Assembly (NCBI RefSeq): GCF_001665625.1
Contig: NZ_LZSY01000080.1
Span: forward strand, 1-64,000
Source: Mycolicibacterium peregrinum
GTDB lineage: Bacteria > Actinomycetota > Actinomycetes > Mycobacteriales > Mycobacteriaceae
Direction of reading: 5' to 3'
DNA: 64,000 nucleotides
The first letter of the stretch is position 1. The number at the start of each line of letters is the position of its first letter. The notes beneath the pieces are model-generated. The model made no database searches. It saw only the letters and a program-made list of their open reading frames with translations, and was not told the origin of the DNA. Of the stretch, positions 17,190 through 26,099 are shown piece after piece. The translations under genes and the position numbers were made by a program.

Positions 17190-18013
17190 CCCCCCCAAGG
17201 ACCGAAGCGTCGTACTACACGCCCCGCGGCGGACTGCCCCCGCAGACCGATCTGCTGACCGACCGCGCCATCGTCACCGAGGCCTACACGGTGATCCCGC
17301 GCGGCGTCCTCTCCGACATCGTCACCTCGGTGTTCCCGGAGTGGACCGATACGCGCGCGTGGATCATCAACCGCCCGGTCGCCGGTGGTGCGACCACGTA
17401 TTACCAGGCGATCGTCGAGGTCAAGCCGGGTGGCGGGGCGCAGCGACCCGAGCCGCAACCCGCGGTGCAGAGCTTCCTGTTCGTCACGTCCGGTGCGCTC
17501 ACCGTCGACGCGGCAGATCAGTCGCAGACCCTCACCGAGGGCGGCTTCGCCTACCTTCCGGCGGGCACCGACTGGTCAGCCCACAACAACGGCGACGCCG
17601 ACGCGACTTTCGTGTGGATCCGCAAGCGCTATGAGGTCATCGAGGGCCACACGCCGTCGGTCAAGTTCGGCAACGAGCAGGACATCGAACCGTCAGCCAT
17701 GCCAGGAACCGACGGCAAATGGCGGACGACACGCATGCTCGACCCACAGGACCTCGCGTACGACATGCACGTCAACGTCGTCACGTTCGAACCCGGCGCG
17801 ACCATTCCGTTCGCCGAGACCCACGTGATGGAACACGGCCTGCTGATGCTCGAGGGCAAGGCCGTCTATCACCTCAACGGAGACTGGGTCGAAGTGCAGG
17901 AAGGCGACTTCCTCTCGCTGCGCGCCTTCTGCCCGCAGGCGTGCTACGCGGGCGGGCCATCGAACTTCCGTTACCTGTTGTACAAGGACGTCAACCGCCA
18001 GATCATGCTCTGA
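17186..18013 (+). CDS. allE: (S)-ureidoglycine aminohydrolase
   Basis: 275 residues forming two cupin barrels. The N-terminal start ASYYTPRGGLPPQTDLLTDRA and the C-terminal cupin FEPGATIPFAETHVMEHGLLMLEGKAVYHLNGDW (FAETHVMEHG provides manganese ligands, with later LRAFCPQACYAGG) match UGHY/AllE, which converts S-ureidoglycine to S-ureidoglycolate plus ammonia after allantoate hydrolysis. The GTG start overlaps the stop of the preceding lyase frame by four bases, so translation is coupled and both belong to one operon. A hairpin terminator follows at 18018. No allantoate amidohydrolase is present in the window. Confidence 0.88.
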   Translation: MTPPRTEASYYTPRGGLPPQTDLLTDRAIVTEAYTVIPRGVLSDIVTSVFPEWTDTRAWIINRPVAGGATTYYQAIVEVKPGGGAQRPEPQPAVQSFLFVTSGALTVDAADQSQTLTEGGFAYLPAGTDWSAHNNGDADATFVWIRKRYEVIEGHTPSVKFGNEQDIEPSAMPGTDGKWRTTRMLDPQDLAYDMHVNVVTFEPGATIPFAETHVMEHGLLMLEGKAVYHLNGDWVEVQEGDFLSLRAFCPQACYAGGPSNFRYLLYKDVNRQIML

Positions 18014-18017
18014 GACA

Positions 18018-18055
18018 ACGAGACCGGGCGCCCACATGGGGGCGCTCAGTCTCGT
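18018..18055. terminator. Bidirectional hairpin terminator
   Basis: Arms ACGAGAC (18018-18024) and GTCTCGT (18049-18055) enclose a second GC-rich stem GCGCCC/GGGCGC around an ACAT loop. No T-tract, as is common in mycobacteria. It lies between the convergent aminohydrolase and racemase genes. Confidence 0.65.
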
Positions 18056-18068
18056 CTGAGTCGCCGGT

Positions 18069-18791
18069 CTACGGCTGGATTGGCCAGCCGATGACCTTCT
18101 TCTTGCGCGGAGTCGCGTAGGTCCGCACCTTCGACGTGGACAGACCCATCCGAACCAGCCCTTCGGCAATGGTGACCGCCGAGCGGACTCCGTCGACGAT
18201 CGGGACGCCGGTCGCGGCCCTCACCTTCGCTTCGAGCTCGGCCATGCCGCCGCAGCCGAGGCAGATCACCTCGGCGTGGTCGTTCTCGACAGCCTCTCGA
18301 GACTGGCGGACGATCGCCTCGACCGCCCGATCCGGATCCGACTCGAGTTCGAGCACACCGAGGCCCGACGCCCGCACCGAAGCGCACCGCGCATCGAGTC
18401 CCGCGAGCTTCAGACGGTCTTCGATCAGCGGGACGGTGCGGTCGAGCGTGGTGACGACCGAGTACTTGTGGCCCAGATACATCGCCGTCGACGCGGCCGC
18501 CTCGGTGATGTCGACCACCGGGACGTCGAGCAACTCCTGCAGACCTTCCCGACCGTGCTCGCCGTAGCCGGCCTGAATCACTGCGTCGAACGGCTCGGGG
18601 TAGGACGTGATCGCGTCCATGACCGCGATGGCCGCGAGGTAGCTCTCGAAGTTTCCTTCACACGAGTCCGCACCGAAACGCGGTGTGATGCCGACGATCT
18701 CGGTACCCGGCGACGCGACACCGCGTGCCGACTCGGCGATCGCATCGGTCATCGAGGCCGTCGTGTTGACGTTGGCGACGAGGATTCTCAT
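18069..18791 (-). CDS. Allantoin/hydantoin racemase (Asp/Glu racemase superfamily)
   Basis: 240 residues starting MRILVANVNTTASMT, the typical opening of HyuE/HpxA racemases. The two catalytic cysteines are in FGADSCEGNFE (near residue 48) and VICLGCGGMAELE (near residue 178); VVDITEAAASTAMYLGHKYSVVTTLDRTV is also typical. It interconverts R- and S-allantoin so that the stereospecific allantoinase can use all substrate. It lies 12 bases downstream of the permease gene on the same strand, so both form an operon. Confidence 0.85.
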   Translation of the reverse strand: MRILVANVNTTASMTDAIAESARGVASPGTEIVGITPRFGADSCEGNFESYLAAIAVMDAITSYPEPFDAVIQAGYGEHGREGLQELLDVPVVDITEAAASTAMYLGHKYSVVTTLDRTVPLIEDRLKLAGLDARCASVRASGLGVLELESDPDRAVEAIVRQSREAVENDHAEVICLGCGGMAELEAKVRAATGVPIVDGVRSAVTIAEGLVRMGLSTSKVRTYATPRKKKVIGWPIQP

Positions 18792-18803
18792 GGCGGTTCC
18801 TGT

Positions 18804-20309
18804 CTAGTGCGTGCTCGCCACGGCGATGGGCTCGCCGGAGACGTCGTGGAACGGTCCTCGGCGGTCTGCGACCGTCAGGTACACGATCGCACCGAGTCCT
18901 GCGCCGATGAACCAGGAGAACTCCGAGACGACTCGGAAGGCCGGAACGAACGCGAGCAGGAGTGCCACCACCGCGGTGATGATGAGGGCGAGCACGGCAC
19001 GCACGTTGATGCCCTTCGCGTAGTGGTATTCACCGAGCGCATCGGTTGAGAACAGGGCGGGAACGTTGATCTTGGAACGACGCACCAGCCAGTAGTCGGC
19101 CATGATGATGCCGAACAGCGGCCCGAGGATGGCGCCGAGGCCGCCGAGGAAGTAGTTGATGACGGCGGGGGAGTTGTACAGGTTCCAGGGCAGGATCACC
19201 AGGCCGACGACCGCCGAGATCAGTGCTGCGCGACGGAAGTTGAGGTGCTTCGGGAACAGGTTGTTCAGCGCATAGATCGGGGCGACGAAGTTCGCCATCA
19301 GGTTCACCGCGATGGTCAGGATCAGCAGCGCGAGTCCCGCGAGCACCAGCAGCAGGGTGTTCGGCACTTCCTTGACGATGTCGGCGGGGGATTCGATGAT
19401 GCGTCCGTCGATGCGGAACTGAGCGCCGGCCAGAGTGACGACGATGCTGCCGAACACCAGCATGTTGAGCGGGATGCCCCAGAAGTTGCCTTTCACGATG
19501 GCCCGCTTCGACGTCGCGTTGCGCGTGAAGTCACAGAAGTTGAGGACGAACGTGCCGTAGATCGCGACCCACAGGCTCGCGCCGCCAACGATCTTCAGCC
19601 ACATGTCCACACCGGTCAGTGAGTCGGGCGTGGTCCACGCGATGGTCCAGTCGGCGCTGCTGAGCATCCAGACCGCGAGAGCGACCATCGTGATCAGAAT
19701 GACCGGACCGGCGACCGCCTCGTACTTCCGGATCATCTCCATGCCGTAGCTGACGATGACCACCTGGATCACCCACAACCCGAGGAACGAGATCCAACCG
19801 AGCGTCGACAACCCCAGGAAGCTGTTCGAGTCGAGCGTCTGGGCCGACGGTGCGAGCGCGACGATCAGAATGCGCAGCACCACCGACGCGAGGTAGGTCT
19901 GGATGCCGAACCAGGCGATCGCGACCGCGCCGCGGACGACGGCGGGAATCTGCGCGCCGCGGATGCCGAACGAGATGCGGCTCATCACCGGGAACGGGAC
20001 TCCGGTCTTTTCTCCCATGAATCCGGACAGGCTGAGCAGCAGGAAGAGGAAGGCGCCGCCGAGGCCGAGGACCAGCAGGATCTGCCACCCACCCAGGCCG
20101 AGGGCGAACAGACCGATGGCGAACGAGTAGTTCCCCAGGCTGTGTACGTCGTTCGCCCACAAGGTGAAGATGTTGTACGCGCCCCACCGTCGACCTTCGC
20201 GCTTGGTGGGCGCGAGATCGGCGTTGTACAACAACGGGCTCACGTCGGCGAACGGGGTCGCATCGGTACGACTGGAGTCGCCGATGAGCCCGGTGGACTC
20301 TGTGGTCAT
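18804..20309 (-). CDS. NCS1-family allantoin/nucleobase permease
   Basis: 501 residues with about 12 transmembrane helices. Diagnostic segments are GRRWGAYNIFTLWANDVHSLGNY near the N-terminus (NCS1 substrate-proton/sodium symporter signature), GVPFPVMSRISFGIRGAQIPAVVRG, and FCDFTRNATSKRAIVKGNFWGIP. In this setting it most likely imports allantoin or a hydantoin. It is followed by the racemase gene and divergent from allantoinase; an IclR-type dyad lies 51 bases upstream of its ATG and another near the allantoinase start. Confidence 0.85.
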   Translation of the reverse strand: MTTESTGLIGDSSRTDATPFADVSPLLYNADLAPTKREGRRWGAYNIFTLWANDVHSLGNYSFAIGLFALGLGGWQILLVLGLGGAFLFLLLSLSGFMGEKTGVPFPVMSRISFGIRGAQIPAVVRGAVAIAWFGIQTYLASVVLRILIVALAPSAQTLDSNSFLGLSTLGWISFLGLWVIQVVIVSYGMEMIRKYEAVAGPVILITMVALAVWMLSSADWTIAWTTPDSLTGVDMWLKIVGGASLWVAIYGTFVLNFCDFTRNATSKRAIVKGNFWGIPLNMLVFGSIVVTLAGAQFRIDGRIIESPADIVKEVPNTLLLVLAGLALLILTIAVNLMANFVAPIYALNNLFPKHLNFRRAALISAVVGLVILPWNLYNSPAVINYFLGGLGAILGPLFGIIMADYWLVRRSKINVPALFSTDALGEYHYAKGINVRAVLALIITAVVALLLAFVPAFRVVSEFSWFIGAGLGAIVYLTVADRRGPFHDVSGEPIAVASTH

Positions 20310-20359
20310 GGATAAGCCTGTCACGGTCAGTGCGACGACGCACGACGTCGACGCATACA

Positions 20360-20374
20360 TTCCATTATGTGGAA
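20360..20374. promoter_or_regulatory. Putative IclR operator 3
   Basis: TTCCATTATGTGGAA, dyad of the TTCC-N7-GGAA type, 51 bases upstream of the permease start. A half-site TTCCACGAA follows at about 20381. Confidence 0.6.
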
Positions 20375-20490
20375 GTAATATTCCACGAATTTAGTAAGTA
20401 AGTCGCATCCAGGCGCCCACTGTCAAGCCTTTGACGCGATTGACTGTGTCTGTGCTCACACTTAAAGTTGCCCGAAGGGTGGAGCGTTGT

Positions 20491-20505
20491 TTCCACGATG
20501 AGGAA
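20491..20505. promoter_or_regulatory. Putative IclR operator 4
   Basis: TTCCACGATGAGGAA, same TTCC-N7-GGAA dyad, 29 bases upstream of the allantoinase ATG. Confidence 0.55.
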
Positions 20506-20533
20506 TTATGCTGCTAGTCATGGAGAGCTGCCG

Positions 20534-21901
20534 ATGACCACCGATGCGCCCGAGACGCTGAACCACCCTGAATTCGACCTGGTGGTCCGAGGCGAACGCA
20601 CGCTGACGACGGCGGGAATCGTCGCCCGCGAAATCGGCATCCGCGACGGTCGCGTCGTCGCGATCGAGCCGCTGGGGAGTGGCCTCACCGGCGCGGAGAT
20701 CATCGAACTCACCGACGAGCAGGTCATGATCCCCGGCCTGGTCGATACGCACGTGCACGTCAACGAGCCGGGCCGCACCGAGTGGGAGGGGTTCGACTCC
20801 GCTACCCGCGCGGCGGCGGCGGGCGGTGTGACCACGCTGATCGACATGCCACTGAACTCGATCCCGCCGACGGTCAACGTCGAAGCACTCAACGCCAAGC
20901 GTGCGGCGGCATCGGGCAAGACGCACATCGACGTCGGTTTCTGGGGCGGCGCCATTCCGGGCAACACCGACGATCTGCGCGGTCTGCACGACGAAGGCGT
21001 GTTCGGCTTCAAATGCTTCCTGCTGCACTCCGGCGTCGACGAGTTCCCGCATCTCGACGCGGATGAGATGGAGAAGGACATGGCCGTGCTGGCCGACTTC
21101 GACTCCATGATGATCGTGCACGCCGAGGACTCTCGCGCCATCGACCATGCCCCCACAGCCGAGGGGGACCGGTACGAACGCTTCCTCGCGTCGCGGCCGC
21201 GCGGCGCCGAGAATGTGGCGATCGCCGAGGTCATCGAGCGTGCTCGGTGGACCGGCGCCCGCGCGCACATCCTGCACCTGTCGTCGTCGGATGCACTGCC
21301 GATGCTCGCGACCGCAAAGCGTGACGGCGTCAAAATCTCTGTCGAGACGTGCCCGCACTACTTGACGCTTCTCGCCGAGGAGATCCCCAACGGCGCAACG
21401 GCATTCAAGTGCTGCCCGCCGATCCGTGAGGCGTCGAATCGTGAGCTGCTGTGGCAGGGCCTGCTCGACGGCACGATCGACTGCATCGTCTCCGACCACT
21501 CACCGTCGACGGTCGACCTGAAGGACGTCGAGAACGGTGACTTCGGCGTTGCCTGGGGCGGTGTCGCGTCACTGCAGCTCGGCCTGTCGTTGATCTGGAC
21601 CGAGGCCAAGCGTCGCGGGATAAAGCTCACGCAGGTGCTCGAGTGGATGGCGGCCAAACCCGCCGCGCTCGCCGGACTGAACAACAAGGGCAAGATCGCG
21701 CTTGGCTACGACGCCGACTTCGCGATCTTCGAGCCCGACTCGGCGCAGGTCGTCGACGTGCACAAGCTGCACCACAAGAACCCGATCAGCCCATACGACG
21801 GACGGGCACTGGCCGGTGTGGTGAAAGGTACCTGGTTGCGCGGCAAGAAGATTGACTTCAAGACCGCGCAGGGTCGGATGCTGCGCCGCGGCGGCGTGTA
21901 G
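20534..21901 (+). CDS. allB: Allantoinase
   Basis: 455 residues of the cyclic amidohydrolase family. Metal ligands are visible in PGLVDTHVHVNEPGRTEWEG (HxH, near residues 60-65), the carboxylated lysine in VFGFKCFLLHSG (near 155), HAED (near 195), HILHLSSSDAL (near 250) and the final Asp in CIVSDHSPST (near 320). Length and motif order match allantoinase, which opens S-allantoin to allantoate. GGAGAG lies seven bases before the ATG at 20534. It is transcribed alone, divergent from the permease-racemase operon, with a putative IclR operator in front. Confidence 0.92.
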   Translation: MTTDAPETLNHPEFDLVVRGERTLTTAGIVAREIGIRDGRVVAIEPLGSGLTGAEIIELTDEQVMIPGLVDTHVHVNEPGRTEWEGFDSATRAAAAGGVTTLIDMPLNSIPPTVNVEALNAKRAAASGKTHIDVGFWGGAIPGNTDDLRGLHDEGVFGFKCFLLHSGVDEFPHLDADEMEKDMAVLADFDSMMIVHAEDSRAIDHAPTAEGDRYERFLASRPRGAENVAIAEVIERARWTGARAHILHLSSSDALPMLATAKRDGVKISVETCPHYLTLLAEEIPNGATAFKCCPPIREASNRELLWQGLLDGTIDCIVSDHSPSTVDLKDVENGDFGVAWGGVASLQLGLSLIWTEAKRRGIKLTQVLEWMAAKPAALAGLNNKGKIALGYDADFAIFEPDSAQVVDVHKLHHKNPISPYDGRALAGVVKGTWLRGKKIDFKTAQGRMLRRGGV

Positions 21902-21925
21902 CGCCTCGGGTACGTGTAGCGCAGC

Positions 21926-23020
21926 TCAGGTATTGGTGCGCGAGCCCAGCGTGCCGATGCCCATTCCCGCTGGCCGCCAGTGGCTGACCGCCCCCGCCAT
22001 GAGACCGAAGATACCGTCAGGCGTGAGCCGTAAAGCCAGATTTCGGACCGTTTCCGCCGTGTGAAGGCCTGGGGTCGCGAAATGCGATCCAGCCTTTGAG
22101 GCGGTGTACAGCGTGAGGATTCGCGCCCGGCGTTTGGCCAGGCCCTCGGCGCCACCCTTGGCTAAAGTGACGGCGTCTTCCATGGCCAGTGCTGCGCCTT
22201 GGCCGAACGTCGGGCGCATCGTGTGGGCGGCATCGCCGATGAGTGCGACCTTGCCGCGTACGAGTTGGCGCGGTGGTCGGGCTTCGAAAATTTCCACAGC
22301 GACCATGCGGTTGGGATCCGCGGCGTCAATAAGCGTCGGGAGTGGTGCCGGCCAGTGGCGGTACGCGTGCAGTTCGGTTCCGTCTTCCCGGGTTCCGCCG
22401 TAGATGTAGGTACGGCCATCGACGAGGGGCAAGATCCCGAAATCTGTTGTACGGCCCCAGATTGGTCCGAAACCGGCATCTAGTTGCCGGTCGACGATCC
22501 AGGCCCATCCTGTGATTCCGGTGGAGTGCGGTGGAGGTGCGTCCGGCCAGAGCGATTTTCTGACAATGCCCCGTGTTCCGTCCGCGCCGATGACCAGATC
22601 AAAACGGCGTTCCCTCCCGTCGATGACCACGACACCGTCCGTACGCACCCCTGTCACGATGCTGGAGTAGTGCAGGCAGTCGGGCGGAAGCCTTTCGGTC
22701 AACCAGCTGAGTAGCTGACTGCGCGCCACTGCGGCGTACCGATCTCCACCGGTGAGCTGCGCAAGCGTTCGGCGGATGAGTACAGCGCCATCCGAAGTGC
22801 GCACGGTGGCAGGCATACGTGACCACGGTTCAGTCACGACACGTCCTCGAACGCCGAGGATCGACAAGCAAGTGAGCGCATTCGGGGCGAGGGAGATAGC
22901 GCCGCCGGCAACGGATGGTCCAAGGGATTTCTCGAACACCGAGACGTCGTGACCGACTTGCCGAAATGCAATGGCTGCCGCCAATCCCGCGAAACCGCCA
23001 CCGATGATCCCCACCCTCAT
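21926..23020 (-). CDS. FAD-dependent monooxygenase (salicylate hydroxylase-like)
   Basis: 364 residues. FAD-binding GIIGGGFAGLAAAIAFRQVGHDVSVFEK at the start, the DG motif RFDLVIGADGTRGIVRK, and the GD motif GKVALIGDAAHTMRPTFGQGAALAMEDAV, all in class A flavoprotein monooxygenase order. Size resembles urate hydroxylase HpxO and salicylate hydroxylases. Convergent with allantoinase; a urate-oxidising role would complete the purine pathway but nothing in the sequence proves it. The start is ATG 23020, or the GTG directly before it. Confidence 0.82.
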   Translation of the reverse strand: MRVGIIGGGFAGLAAAIAFRQVGHDVSVFEKSLGPSVAGGAISLAPNALTCLSILGVRGRVVTEPWSRMPATVRTSDGAVLIRRTLAQLTGGDRYAAVARSQLLSWLTERLPPDCLHYSSIVTGVRTDGVVVIDGRERRFDLVIGADGTRGIVRKSLWPDAPPPHSTGITGWAWIVDRQLDAGFGPIWGRTTDFGILPLVDGRTYIYGGTREDGTELHAYRHWPAPLPTLIDAADPNRMVAVEIFEARPPRQLVRGKVALIGDAAHTMRPTFGQGAALAMEDAVTLAKGGAEGLAKRRARILTLYTASKAGSHFATPGLHTAETVRNLALRLTPDGIFGLMAGAVSHWRPAGMGIGTLGSRTNT

Positions 23021-23070
23021 CACCTCAAGCTACGACGTCCTGTAGTAGATGTCGAGGGGCGACGGTTGGT

Positions 23071-23193
23071 TTACGAAGGCGCGTCTTCGCCCGAGGAGTC
23101 GCCGGTATCCAAGTGATGCATGATTCGTTCGTTGAGGGTTGTCAGCTTGTCGATGGCGTCGGCGTCCATGGCGCCTGAACCATCGACTGGCAC
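23071..23193 (-). CDS. Possible small acidic protein downstream of yaeQ
   Basis: A 40-codon frame starting at GTG 23193, 15 bases after the YaeQ stop codon. It contains a short amphipathic helix (DADAIDKLTTLNERIMHHLD) and an acidic tail GDSSGEDAPS. An internal ATG at 23169 would give 32 residues. Codon third positions are GC-rich, consistent with coding, and it shares orientation with YaeQ. No known family recognised; could be chance. Confidence 0.35.
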   Translation of the reverse strand: MPVDGSGAMDADAIDKLTTLNERIMHHLDTGDSSGEDAPS

Positions 23194-23208
23194 CTCGGGC
23201 TCAGACAC

Positions 23209-23760
23209 TCACTGCAATGGCTCGGGCGTGAAGGTGACGTCGACTCCGCCTACGGTCATCGTCACCTGACCTTCGATCATCATCACCTGCGCGGAGATCC
23301 GTCGATCGACAGTCTGGGCTAGTTGCTGCACCGGTGCGTGCGGAATCTGCACCACCGACAGGTTCGCCAGCCCCGCCACTTTGGGGCCGACGGTGCGCCA
23401 CCAGGTGGCCACGCCGGCGGCAAACGGGAACAGCAGCACCTGGTCGGCCTGGCCGGCCGCCTTGCCCAACACGCGTTCGTCGGGCTGGCCGACATTGATC
23501 CACTCCAGGATCCGGCCGGTGTAGTCGGCGAGCCGCAAGTCCGGCACGCCAGGGGTGGACAGGCCCGGCCCGAACGCCAACTCACCGTCGACGTCGCTGA
23601 GTCGGTGTGCGCGCAGGCCAAACGCCAACAACCGCACCACCATCCGCTCATCGGTCTCACTGGGATGGCGGGCCACCGTCAGCGTGTGATCGGCGTAGTA
23701 ACCGTGATCGACATCGGAGACGCCAAGTTCGACTTTGAACACTGTTGCAGAAAGGGCCAC
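23209..23760 (-). CDS. YaeQ-family protein
   Basis: 183 residues from the GTG at 23760 (ALSATVFKVELGVSDVDHGYY). TLTVARHPSETDERMVVRLLAFGLRAH, the INVGQPDERVLGKAAGQADQVLLFPFA region and FAAGVATWWRTVGPKVAGLANLSVV match YaeQ along its whole length; YaeQ has a PD-(D/E)xK nuclease-like fold and was first noted as a suppressor of RfaH loss in enterobacteria. A longer frame upstream to 23808 is less likely since the family starts at ALSATV. Cellular role in mycobacteria is unknown. Confidence 0.82.
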   Translation of the reverse strand: MALSATVFKVELGVSDVDHGYYADHTLTVARHPSETDERMVVRLLAFGLRAHRLSDVDGELAFGPGLSTPGVPDLRLADYTGRILEWINVGQPDERVLGKAAGQADQVLLFPFAAGVATWWRTVGPKVAGLANLSVVQIPHAPVQQLAQTVDRRISAQVMMIEGQVTMTVGGVDVTFTPEPLQ

Positions 23761-23964
23761 GGCATAGTGTCCACCCTGGCGGGGCTCCCCGGGTAGTTGT
23801 GCCGCCATGAGTGGTCAGGCCACCGCCTAGCCGTCGGCGTGTAACACAGCGTGCGCGAGGTCCTCTGTCCGACATATAGGCTGAGAGCGCATGGTGTCTG
23901 GCAACAGCGCGAAGACGATGGAGGAATGCAGCGAGGTGAGTCAGGCAATGCATAAGGGCTCGCG

Positions 23965-24768
23965 ATGGTAGCTGTTTCGGTGCTGGTGCTTTCCGGTAAG
24001 GGCGGAACAGCGAAAACGCTATGGCAGATGATGCTGGCGGGGGAGGCCTCGCGGGCCGGGATCTCCGCGTTGTTGGTCGACGCAGACCCAGAGCGAAATC
24101 TGTCTAATCACTTTGGAGTGTCGCAGCATTCGACCGGCTTGGGTTCGGTGCTCGAGGATGCCGATATCAGTTTTTGGGGGAATCCCGACAAAGGTGCGAA
24201 GCGAATCGATGAGGAGATCATTGAAACTAGATGGCCCGGCATCGATTTGCTGCCTGCAGGTGCTTCCTTGGGCCGTGTTGCGGGCTTCGGCGTATCGGAC
24301 ACCGGATTGTTGCGGGCCATCTTTGACGCTGCCGGCATCTTTGGTCGTTATGAGGTTGTCCTGATCGACACTGGCGGCCGCACTGGCTCTCTGGAAGCCC
24401 TGGCAATGCATCTAGGTGACGTTGCGTACGCGCCGATCACTCCGACCCTTGATGCGGTGCGCAAAGCCCGCGAGGCCCGTGACAGAGTTGAGCGTATCCA
24501 ACGAACACATCCACTCAGGTGGTGTGGTGTAGTTTTATCCGGTTTCGACCGTAGAAACGGCATCGACCAGTCGATCAGGGAACAAGTACAGACGGAATTC
24601 GGCGACGAGGTCCGTGCTGAGCTGCCACGTCGGGCCGTTGTCAATGAGGCCTTCCAACTCGGAAACCGACTCGGTGATTGCTCCGACCCAATCGCGACGA
24701 ATCTCGCGCGAATCTTCCGAGATTTCCTGGAACGCGACCTGCTGGGTCGAAACACGAGCGACCGGTGA
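23965..24768 (+). CDS. ParA/MinD-like ATPase with atypical Walker A
   Basis: 267 residues beginning VSVLVLSGKGGTAKT. The deviant Walker A is KGGTAKT rather than the usual KGGVGKT, so one P-loop glycine is Ala; the Walker B-like motifs are LLVDADPERNLS and VLIDTGGRTGS. The rest aligns in layout with orphan ParA proteins (LDAVRKAREARDRVERI, then a C-terminal helix). No ParB partner or parS was seen nearby. Lower third-position GC in places and the adjoining repeat suggest it belongs to accessory DNA. ATPase activity may be altered. Confidence 0.7.
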   Translation: MVAVSVLVLSGKGGTAKTLWQMMLAGEASRAGISALLVDADPERNLSNHFGVSQHSTGLGSVLEDADISFWGNPDKGAKRIDEEIIETRWPGIDLLPAGASLGRVAGFGVSDTGLLRAIFDAAGIFGRYEVVLIDTGGRTGSLEALAMHLGDVAYAPITPTLDAVRKAREARDRVERIQRTHPLRWCGVVLSGFDRRNGIDQSIREQVQTEFGDEVRAELPRRAVVNEAFQLGNRLGDCSDPIATNLARIFRDFLERDLLGRNTSDR

Positions 24769-24828
24769 TTCCAGCGAAATGAGCTAGGGGACAACGGGAT
24801 AACGATTGCGGTATACGGTGTATGCCGC

Positions 24829-24860
24829 GTGACCCGCCATATTCGATTTCGCCATATTTC
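24829..24860 (+). repeat. Right-half copy of the recombination-site-like repeat (site A)
   Basis: GTGACCCGCCATATTCGATT followed by TCGCCATATTTC matches the right half of the full repeats at 27433, 28181 and 28973 with few changes. The left half (TGATTCATC...) is absent; in its place is a hairpin GCGGTATAC-GGT-GTATGCCGC. It would be the left boundary of the repeat-bearing region. Confidence 0.5.
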
Positions 24861-25008
24861 ACCCAGTGAAGAGATGCACCTACGCAGGTTCGGCGCAGTT
24901 ACCACGACGGCCATGGCGGACATCGCCCACACAAACCGCAGGAACGTCGTCAACAACAAGAATTGCAGCGACTGCCGGTGCCGGCGGCCGCGCCACCAGC
25001 GATCGCCC

Positions 25009-25902
25009 TCATAAGGTGGGTCCACTGTCGCGGTGGCAGGTCGGCCAGTCCCTCCGCCGGAGGTGTTCGAGGACAAGGCTGCGGACGGGTTCGACGTCGG
25101 CCAAGAGACCGTGTCCCGCGCCGGGGAGAATCACCGTGTGCGCTCCGGCACGCCGCGCGGCTTCCGCTGCTGCCTCCGAATCGTGCACCTGACTCGCCCC
25201 GGCCAGTGCGACGAGGGTCGGGACCGGCAGGTGCGTCAGCCCGTCCGGCAGGTGGGGATGAACGATCGGCGAGGCCGGGAAGTGCGCGGCTCCGTGAGCG
25301 AGCAGGTCGAGGTAGGCCTCCAGATGCGCCGGTCCGCTGCCGGAGGCGCCCGGTGCCAGCATCGCGCGAGCATCCTCGAAAGTCGGGTGCGGGTCGCGGT
25401 TTCGGCCCAGCTCCTCGAACTCGGGGCTGAGCCCGACGAAGACCAAGGGTGGATCGAGCAGGACCAGCCGCCGCACCCGTTCGGGATGGGCGAGCGCGAA
25501 CCGGAGCGCGAGGTGACCACCTAGGGACTGGCCGCACAGGTCGGCGGCGGGCAGCTCGAGCAGATCGAAAGTTTCCGCCAGCCAGTCCACCAGATCGTCC
25601 ATGCTGGTCAAGGCGGCACCGGTGTGTCGGCTGCGGCCCGGTTCGCCCATGGTGTCTACGGCCCGCACGTGGTGCTCCTCGGCCAGTGAACCGACTACCG
25701 GATACCACATTCCGGACGTGCCGCTGTATCCGTGGAGCAGTACCAGCGACGGCGCTGCGGTCGGGCCCGCGGAGGTGACCCGAGTCGTTCCGTAACGTCC
25801 CGGAAGATCTACCGTCTCGGCCGGCACCGGCCAATTGGCCATCACCGCGTCGTAGGCCGCGAAATATGCTGCCGCCAGCTCGGGGTCGGTGAATGCGGTC
25901 AT
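25009..25902 (-). CDS. Alpha/beta hydrolase
   Basis: 297 residues. SLVLLHGYSGTSGMWYPVVG is the oxyanion-hole strand, LPAADLCGQSLGGHLALRFAL carries the nucleophile GQSLGG (Ser near residue 133), and the C-terminal VILPGAGHGLLADVEPV supplies the catalytic His. This is the typical lipase/esterase or C-C hydrolase fold. GGGGAG precedes the ATG at 25902; the longer upstream frame is rich in Arg and not coding-like. It is divergent from the TetR gene at 26100, which probably controls it. Lies within the repeat-bounded region. Confidence 0.8.
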   Translation of the reverse strand: MTAFTDPELAAAYFAAYDAVMANWPVPAETVDLPGRYGTTRVTSAGPTAAPSLVLLHGYSGTSGMWYPVVGSLAEEHHVRAVDTMGEPGRSRHTGAALTSMDDLVDWLAETFDLLELPAADLCGQSLGGHLALRFALAHPERVRRLVLLDPPLVFVGLSPEFEELGRNRDPHPTFEDARAMLAPGASGSGPAHLEAYLDLLAHGAAHFPASPIVHPHLPDGLTHLPVPTLVALAGASQVHDSEAAAEAARRAGAHTVILPGAGHGLLADVEPVRSLVLEHLRRRDWPTCHRDSGPTL

Positions 25903-26099
25903 CGCGCGCTCCCCAACTCGAAACGGGTGCACTCGCCGGGGAGGGCGTGCGGCGCGCCGCCAACCTCCGCCCGGCTCGACCGGTCGCGGTCCTCGGTGAG
26001 TGGTTCGACTTTCCTTGGCTGACTGGTCATTCGTACCGTCCCTTTCCAAGTCGGTTGTATTATGTCAGGTGTATGGTAATAACGAAAAGGGGGTGTGCG

